Shown: positions 18,201-27,200 of the stretch, one piece after another
Layout of the letters: each line of letters opens with the position of its first letter
Numbering within the stretch: the first letter of the stretch is position 1
Assembly (NCBI GenBank): GCA_937942965.1
Contig: CALDGN010000114.1
Span: 1-36,303 of the forward strand
Length of the DNA: 36,303 bases
Source: an uncultured Acidimicrobiales bacterium
GTDB taxonomy: Bacteria > Actinomycetota > Acidimicrobiia > Acidimicrobiales > UBA10347
Direction: 5' to 3'
Made by a program: the position numbers and the translations under genes
Notes under the pieces: model-generated
Told to the model about the DNA's origin: nothing
Databases searched by the model: none
Seen by the model: the letters and a program-made list of their open reading frames with translations, nothing else

Positions 18201-21200
18201 GGTCGATCGTTCCGGCGATCTCGATGGTGACCGAAGCACCTGAGGGGATGTCGAGGGTGAACTCTGCGGGATCGCTCGACACGACCGTGCACGCTGCCGA
18301 AGCGACAACGTCGACGCAACGGGCGACGGCGCCGAGGACATCAGCAGGCACTGCGTCGATGACCGAAGCGCTGACCGAGTCCGACGGCCCGTTGTTCGTA
18401 ACAACCAGCGTGTAGATGATCTCCTCGCCGGCGACGAGAGGATCGGGCGCTGACGTCTTGATGAGCGCCAGATCGGTGACGACGTCGACAGGTACGGGGT
18501 CGGTGGCATCGACATCATTGCCAGAATCCGGATCTGGCGTCGCCGCCACCACCGTGACCTGGTTTGTGATCGGATCAGTGACGCTTGGCGCCACCGCGGT
18601 CTCGAGCACAATCTCGAGCTCTTGGCCTGGTGCGAGCGAGGCGACCGAGCAGACACCGTCGGTGCAGTTCGCCGGCTCGGACACCAGCGTCACGCCCGCT
18701 GGGAGTGCGTCGCTGACAACAACATCGGTTGCGGTCGATGGTCCGTTGTTTCCGACCGTGATCGTCCAGGAGAGGGTCTCCCCTGCCGTCACGGTCGCCG
18801 CATCGGCGGATTTGGTGACATAGACGTCGGCGATCGCGGTGACGGTCGTCTCGTCGGTTGATTCGTCGTTGTCCGGGTTCGGATCAGTGACGCCTGCTGG
18901 CGGCTCGACCGTTGCGGTGTTGGTCAACGTGCCGGTGAGCGATGGGTCGACCGTGCCGTCGACGGTGATCGTGGCTGAGGCGCCCGGCGCGAGCGAGAGC
19001 ATGGCGTCAACGACGCCCGCATCGGCGGTGGCCGAGCACGTGTCCGGTGCGACTGCTGCGCAGCTCACGCTGACGCCGCTGATCTCGGATGGCAGCACGT
19101 CGGTGACGGTGGCACCGCTCACTGCGGAGGGCCCGCTGTTGGTGACGACGATCTCGTACGTGATGCCTTCGCCGGCGACGACCGGAGCAGGCGTCGACGT
19201 TTTCACGATCGACAGGTCAGCTTCGCCAATCGACGGGTTGATGTTCGTGTCGGTGTTGTTGCCTGGAGTTGGGTCCGTGTCGTTCGGACCGGCGGCCACA
19301 CTGGCGGTGTTCTCAAGTGATCCGTCCGAGGCCGGGTCGATGGTGCCCGCGATCTCGACGCTTACGGAAACGCCAGCGGGGATGTCGAGGGTGAACGCAG
19401 CGGGGTCTTGCGAGTCGACCGTGCATGCGGCAGCTGCGACGACATCGGCGCAGCGAGCGATCGCCCCGAGGACGTCTTCAGGCACGTCATCGGTCACGGT
19501 TGCACCGATCGAGTCCGACGGCCCGTTGTTCGTCACAACGATCGTGTAGACGATCTCTTCGCCGGCCACGAGTGGATCCGGAGCAGACGTCTTGACGAGC
19601 GCAAGGTCGGTGACAACATCGATCGGCAAAGGATCGGTCGAGTCAGCGTCGTTGCCAGGTTCTGGATCTGGCGTCGCCGCTTCGACGACAACCTGGTTCG
19701 TGATCGGGTCGGTGATGTCGGAATCGATCGCCGTCTCGAGGACGATCTCGACTTCTTGGCCCGGTGCTAGCGATGCGATCGAGCACACACCGTCGGCGCA
19801 GTTTGCTGGTTCAGCGACGAGCGTGAGGCCAGCCGGTAGCGAGTCGGTCACGACGATGTCGGTGGCGGTCGAGGGTCCGTTGTTGCCGACGGTGATCGTC
19901 CACGACACGTTCTCGCCTGCGACCGCGACGGATGCGTTGGCGGACTTGGTCACGTAGACGTCAGCGATTGCGGTGAGTGTTGCTTCGTCGGTTGCTTCGT
20001 CGTTCGCCGGGTTCGGGTCGGTCACGCCGGCTGGCGGTTCAACGGTTGCCGTGTTCGTCAATGTGCCGGTCGCATCGGCGGCGACAGTCCCGTCAATCGT
20101 GATCGTGGCCGAAGCGCCAGGCGCCAACGAGACGCTGGCGTCGACAACACCTGCGACGGCAGCGGCGGAGCAGGTGTTCGGGGCGACGGCCGCACAAGTC
20201 GCGGCGGCGCCCGAGACTTCGGCGGGCAGGACATCGCGGACTACAGCGCCGCTTACCGAGGACGGGCCGCCGTTCGTGACGACGAGCTCATACGTGATGC
20301 CTTCGCCGGCGACAATCGGGTCGGGCGTTGAGGTCTTGGTGATCGACAGATCGGCCTCGCCCAGCGATGGGTTCACGTTGGTCGATGTGTCGTCGCCATC
20401 GTCAGGATCAGTTGCGCCTGGACCTGGCGCGACCGAGGCGGTGTTGGTCAATGCGCCCTCGAAGGCCGGGTCGATCGTTCCGGTGACCTGCACGCGGACC
20501 GAGGATCCAACGGGGATGTCGAGCGTGGCTTCTGCCGGATCTGATGAGTCGATGGTGCAGCTCGTGCCAGCAGGCACAAGCGCGCACGTTGCGGTGGCGC
20601 CCAGAACGGCGGCCGGCACGGGGTCACTGACGACCGCCCCGACCGCGTCGGATGGGCCCTCGTTGGCAACAACGAGGGTGTAGGTGATCGACTCGCCAGA
20701 GATCAGCGGGTCCGGCGCCGAGGTCTTCACGATGGACAGGTCGGTGATCACGTCGACAGGAACCGCCGGCGTCTCATCGTTGTTGTTGGCCGGGACCGGA
20801 TCAGTCGTGGCCGACGTGACGGTGACGGCGTTGGTGATCGAACCCGTGACGTCGGCAGCGACGAGCGTTTCGAATGCAAGCTCGACCATCTCACCGGGAT
20901 CGATGGCGTCGATGTCGCAGACACCATTGGTGCAGTTCGCCGGTTCGCTGACAAGCGTCAGGCCCGCGGGCAGCGTGTCGGTGACCTCGACGTCAACGGC
21001 CATCGACGGGCCGGCGTTTCCGACAACAACGGTCCACGAGATGGTCTCGCCGGCGGTTACTCGAGCTGCGTCGGCGGTCTTCGTGACCGACAGATCGGCC
21101 TCGGTGTCAAGTGGATTCGTGTCGGTCGATGAGTTGTTGCCCGGCGTTGGATCCGAGGCGTTCGGTCCCGGCACAACCGTCGCCGTGTTCGACAGGGTGC

Positions 21201-24200
21201 CTGTCGCCGAGGCATCCACGGTGCCGTCGACGGCAATCGTGAGTGAGGCACCTGGGTCGAGACTGAAGACGCCCTCGATCACAGAGCCGTTGAGCGCTGC
21301 AGAACAGGTGCCGTCTTCGGGAGCGACGGTGCAGCTGAGTGACGGCGACAAGACTGCGTCGGGAAGTGGGTCCGTGATCGACGCGCCGACCGCACGGGAC
21401 GGTCCGTCGTTCGTCACGACGATTTCGTAGCTGATCGCTTCGCCCGCAGTTGCCGGGTCCGGGGTCGAGGTCTTGACGACGCGTAGATCGGTGACGACCG
21501 ATGGCGTGCCGGGGTCGCCGTCGTCATCGGTGTTGTTCGTCAGGTCTGGGTCCGTCACGCCAACAGGCGCAGTGACGTTGGCGGTGTTCACGAAGCCTGC
21601 GACAGCGGCCGGGTCGACGGTGCCTTCGATCGTGATGGTCGCCGAGGCTCCGGCAACCAAGTCGATGGCGAAGCTCGTCTCCGGGAAGATGGTGGTCTCG
21701 ACGCAGGTGCCGTCGGCGACATCGACGGCGCAGCTTGCGGTCGGTTCAACGACCTCGGGCGGTGTCGTGTCGGTCATCGAGGCGCCGACCACATCGGACG
21801 GGCCGTTGTTTGTGACCACGATCGTGTAGGTGATCGGTGCGCCTGGAACGACCGGATCAGGAGCGCTCGACTTCTCGATCACCAGATCGGCGACGAGACC
21901 CACGGGGACCTCAACCTCGGGCGAGATGTTGTCGGTGGGGTCCGGGTCTGGCGTCGAGGACGTGACCGATGCGTCGTTGAACAGCGCGTCGGTCTGGTTT
22001 GAGTCGACGGCCGTTTCGATGGCGATGTCGATCGTTTCGCCGACGTCGAGCGTCGGGAACGTGCAGCTCACGCTGTTGTCACACTCGGCTCGGTCGACGT
22101 TGAGAACGGTCAGACCAGCGGGAAGCGAGTCGGTGACCTGCACGTCGGCCGCTTGGCTGGGACCGGCATTGGTGACCGCGAGGGTCCAGGTCAAGGTTGA
22201 GCCTGCGACGGCGGTGGTCTCGACCGAGTCCTTGATGATCGACACGTCGGCGCTCGTCACGACCGGCGTGGTGTCGCCGTCGGTGTCATTGCCAGTTACC
22301 GGGTCGGTCTCGTTGCCCGCAACCGATGCGGTGTTCGTGATGGTTGAGCCAGGCGCCAGGTCATCGTCCACGACAAAGGCGATGATGACCGAGCCGTCGT
22401 CACCGGGATCGATTGGGCCAGCGACCGGACACGTCACGATGCCCGCGGCGACAGAGCATCCGGGGGTAGAAGCATCGACGTCGAACGTCGTGTTCGCGGG
22501 CACGGCGTCGGTGACCTCGATGCCGCTCGCCTGCGATGGACCAGCGTTGGCAACCGTCATCGTGTAGCTGACGATCTCACCGGCTGTCACGGTCGCATCG
22601 CCGTCGTCCTTGACGATGGACAGGTCCGCTTCGCGATCGATGTTGCTTGTGGCGCTGTCGTCGTCGTTGTCAGGGTTCGGGTCGGTTTCGGTGGCCGTCA
22701 CGACTGCGTTGTTCGTGACTTGGGCACCGTCGGCAAGGTCGAATGCGACGTTGGCGGTGAAGCTGAACACGGCGCTTCCGTCGGCGGCGATGGTGCCGGC
22801 CGAACACTCGACCGTCTGACCGTTCGGGGTGCAGTCGCCGCTCGCCCACGTCACGCCGGCGGGCAGCGTGTCGTTGACGACGACGTTGGTCGCTTCGGAC
22901 GGGCCAGCGTTTTCGACGGTGATCAGATAGTCGACCGTCTCGCCTGCAACCACGGGATCGGGCAGTGCGGTCTTGGTGACCGACACGTCGGCCGACCGGG
23001 TGACCGGTGTCGATGAGGCGCCTTCGGCCCCATCGGCGTCGTCGGGCGACGCTGCGTTCGCGGTGTTGTCGATCGATGCGCCGTCGGCGAGGTCTGCATC
23101 GGTCGTTGCGACGACCTCGACGACGACTGTGTCACCGACGTTGAGTGAGCGGGTCGGCGCGGTACCGACATCGCAGTTGATGGTGCCGGCGGCTTCGGCA
23201 CAGTCGGCAACGCCCGATACGACGTCGAGCGAGACGAACGTGACGCCGGCGGGCAAGGCATCGGTGAGCGTGACGCTCGAGGCCGACGATGGACCGTCGT
23301 TGGTGAGCGTCAACGTCCACGTGATGTCTTCGCCTGCGACGACCGACGCCGGCGCAGCGCTCTTCGTCAGCATCAGGCCGGCATTGCGGTCGATCGTCGA
23401 AGGTGCGATTGCGTCGTTGTTGTCGAGGTTCGGATCGGTGCCGTCGTAGCCCGTGATCGCGACCGAGTTCTCGAAGGTGTCGCCACCCACAAGGTTGGCG
23501 TCGATGTCGCCAACGATCGTCAAGTCGACCGAGTCACCTGCGGCGACGCCTGGGATCGTGCAGGTGACGAGCGCGGCAGGCGCTCCGTTGGGGAGGTCGT
23601 TGCAGGTGAACTCGCCGCCGGCGAAGGTCACGCCAGCGGGCAGCTGGTCTTGGATGGTGATGTTGGTTGCGTTTGACGGCCCGTTGTTCGAGACGGTGAT
23701 CGTCCATGTGACCTGCTCGCCAGCCACAACGGGTTCGGGCGTCGCACTCTTGGCGATCGCGAGGTCATTGACCTGGGTGATCACGGTGTCTTCGGTGTCG
23801 GTGTTGTTCCCGCTGATCGGATCCGTTTCGTCAGCGCTGACCGAGGCTTCGTTGGTGAGCACCGTGCCGGGCGCAACCAGCGAATCGACCGTGGCCGCGA
23901 TGACGAGGGCGCCTGGCGTGTCGACCGTGACGGCGGGCAGCAGACAGGTGACGACGACACCTGCGGCCGAGCATTCTGCTGACGAGGCAGCAGCGTTGAA
24001 CGTTGTGTCCGGCGGCAGCGTGTCGGTCACGACGACATTGGTCGCGTCGCTGGAGCCGTTGTTGGTAACCGTGAGGTCCCAGACGATGTCGGTGCCCGCG
24101 GCAACCTCGTTCTCGCGATCGACCTTGGTGATTGCCAGGTCGGCTTCGCGGATGACGTCGGTGCTGGTCGGCGCGTTGACCGGATCACCGTTTCCGTCCC

Positions 24201-27200
24201 AGTCGATACTGGCGACGTTGACGATCGCACTGCCATCGAAGAGCGCAGGATCGGTATCTACGGTAATCGTGACTGTGACGGGCACGTCGACCGCGAGGTC
24301 ACCCAGTGCGCACGTCACCAGGCCGGCGGCTTCGGTACAGCCAGGTGCGCTGACGAACTCGGTGCCGGTCGGCAGTGGGTCGGTCAGCACGGCGTTGGCA
24401 GCGATCGATGGGCCGCCATTCTCGGCGACGATCGTGTACGTGATCTGCTCACCGGCAACGACCGGGTCAGGTGACGAGGTCTTGACGAGGCTCACCTGCG
24501 ACTGCTGCTCGATGGTCGTTGATTCGCTCTCGCTGTTGTTGCCTGGGTCCGGGTCGGTCGTTGAAGACGAGGTCGAGGCGGTGTTGTCGATCGGGCCAAG
24601 CTCGCCGGGATCGACGACGACGGCGATCTCGACGCTGGCCGTCTCACCTGGGGCGAGCGTGCCGACGGGGCAGGTGACCGTGCCAGCGGCTTCGGAACAT
24701 GCGGCGGTCGAGCCTGCATCGTCGTAGGTGACGCCGCTCGGCAACAGGTCGGTGATCTCCGCGTTGACGGCGTCGCTCGGGCCGTCGTTGCGGATGGCGA
24801 TCGTCCACACAAGACCCTGGCCGGCGATCGCCGGGTTCACGTCGTGGGTCTTCTCGGTCATGACCAAGTCGGCCGAGGTGTTGACGGTGACGGGAGCGCT
24901 CGCCGACGGCGGGGTCGGGTCGGTCGGCGACGAAGCCACGGCGTTGTTCGTGACGGTTCCGGTCGCATTCGGTAGCACGTCGACGAGGACTTCGACGGTG
25001 CGGGTTTCGCCCGGGCTCATCGTGCCGTAGCCGCAGGCGAGGGTGCCGCCGTCGGCTGCGCCATCGTGGTTGCACGTTGCGGGACCGCTGATGACGGTCG
25101 TCGAGTTGTAGCGGACGCCAGTCGGGAGTGCGTCGTTGACGTTGACCGCTTGCGCGGCGGACGGTCCGGAGTTCGAGATGGTGATGGTGTAGGTCACCTG
25201 CTCGCCAGCGACGACGGGGTTCGGTGTGGCCGTCTTGCTGAGGCTCAGGTTGGCGTCGGCCTCGATCGCCGTGGATTCGTTGGCGTCGTTGTTCGCCGGG
25301 TCCGTATCGGTCGTGTCGGTGGTGACGGATGCTTCGTTGACGGCGAACACCGAGGTGGTTTCGGCATCGACGGTGCCGTTGATCGTGATGGTGACGCCTT
25401 CGCCGGCGCCGAGCGTTGCAAGGTCGCACGTGAGGAGACCCCCGAATGCAGCACCGTCATGGGTGCACGACGCACCGCTCGCGCTTGAGAAGCTCACCTG
25501 CGCGGGGAGCGTGTCGGTCACGATCGTGTTGGCGGAGGCCGATGGACCTGCGTTGTCGACCTGCAGCGTCCAGCCGATGGACTGGCCGGCGACTACGGGG
25601 TCTGCGAGGTCGGTCTTGGTGATCGAGACGTCAGCCTGAGGCGTAACCGGCGTGTCGGTCGTGGAGCTGTCGTTGTCGGTGTTCGGGTCCGCGGTGTCCG
25701 AAGAAACGGTCGCCGTGTTTGCGATCGATGCTGTGGTCGCGTCGTCAACATCAGCCTCGACGACGATCGTGACTTCGGCGTCGGGGGCAAGGTCACCGAG
25801 CGTGCAGGTGAGCGTGCCTCCGGCCAAGGCTCCGTCGTGGGAGCAGTTGGCATCGTCAACCGAGACGAACGCAAGCGAGCTTGGCAGCACATCGACGAGT
25901 TGCGTGTTCGCCGCGGTGCTTGGCCCGTTGTTGGAGACGACGAAGGTGTAGGTGATCGGCGTGCCCGGGACGACTGGTTCCGGCGACGCTGTCTTGACGA
26001 CCGCCGTGTCGGCACGGCGCTCGATGGTGGTGTCTTCGGTTGCGGCCACTCCGACCGCGTCTTCGTCACTCGTCACGGTCGCCGAGTTCGTAACGGTGCC
26101 GTCAGGGGCTGCGGCGTCGACGGTGAACGCCAGGTTGACCGAGTCGGTTCCACCGGGTGCGATGAGGCCGAGATCGCATTCGATGGTGCCGGCATTGTCG
26201 ACACAGTTCGCCGACGAGTTCAGCGGGTCGAAGGTCAAGCCGGCTGGCGGGGTGTCGGTGATCGTGACGCCGTCGGCGTCAGATGGGCCGGCGTTGCCAG
26301 CTTCGAGCGTGTAGATCACAAGCTCGCCCGCGGTGACGGGGTCGACGTTGTCGACCTTGGTCAGCGAGAGGCCGACGTCGGCGGTCACGTCGACCGGGAC
26401 CGTGCTCTCATTGTTGCCGGGATCGGGGTCCGGTTCGTCGGCGGACACCGTTGCCGTGTTGGGCAACAGGTCGATGCCAGGTTGGACCGATGCGTCGACC
26501 GTGACTTCGATCGTCAAGATCTCGGTGGTGCTGGCCTCGATGATGCCGAGGTCACAGGTGATCGTGCCCGCAGCGTCGGTACACCCGGCGGGCAGGCTGA
26601 CAACGGTGAGTCCTGCGGGAAGTGGGTCGAGCACGGCTGCAGTGGTGGCGTCGGACGGGCCGAGGTTGTCGACCGTGAGCGTGTAGGTCAGGTTCTGGCC
26701 TGCGACCACAGGGTCCGGTGCGACCGTCTTGACGATCGCAAGGTCGGCCTCGCGCTGCACGTTGACGACGGCGTCGCCGGTGACTTCGGTCGCCGCATCC
26801 GCGGTTCCGGAAACCGTGTTGGTCGCCAGGCTGTCGTCGGGTGTCGATGCATCGACGGTGGCGACGATCGTGACGGTGACCGTCTGGTTCGGTGCGATCG
26901 TGCCGAACGTACAGGTGACGTCTCCGCCCGCGAGCGAACCATCGTGGGAGCAGACGCCGTCGGGAGAAGTCGAGCTCACGTGGCTGACTTCGGCGGGCAG
27001 CGTGTCGACGATCTGCGCGTTGTCTGCGTCGGACGGGCCTTCATTGAGGAACGTGACGGTGTAGGTGACGTCCTCGCCGGCGCGGACAGGGCTCGGCGTC
27101 ACGATCTTGCCGATCGAGAGGTTGACCTCATTGATGGAGTTGGTCGTTTCGACGGCCGTCGCGCCGACCGGATCTTCGGTCGCGGTGACGGTTGCGGTGT

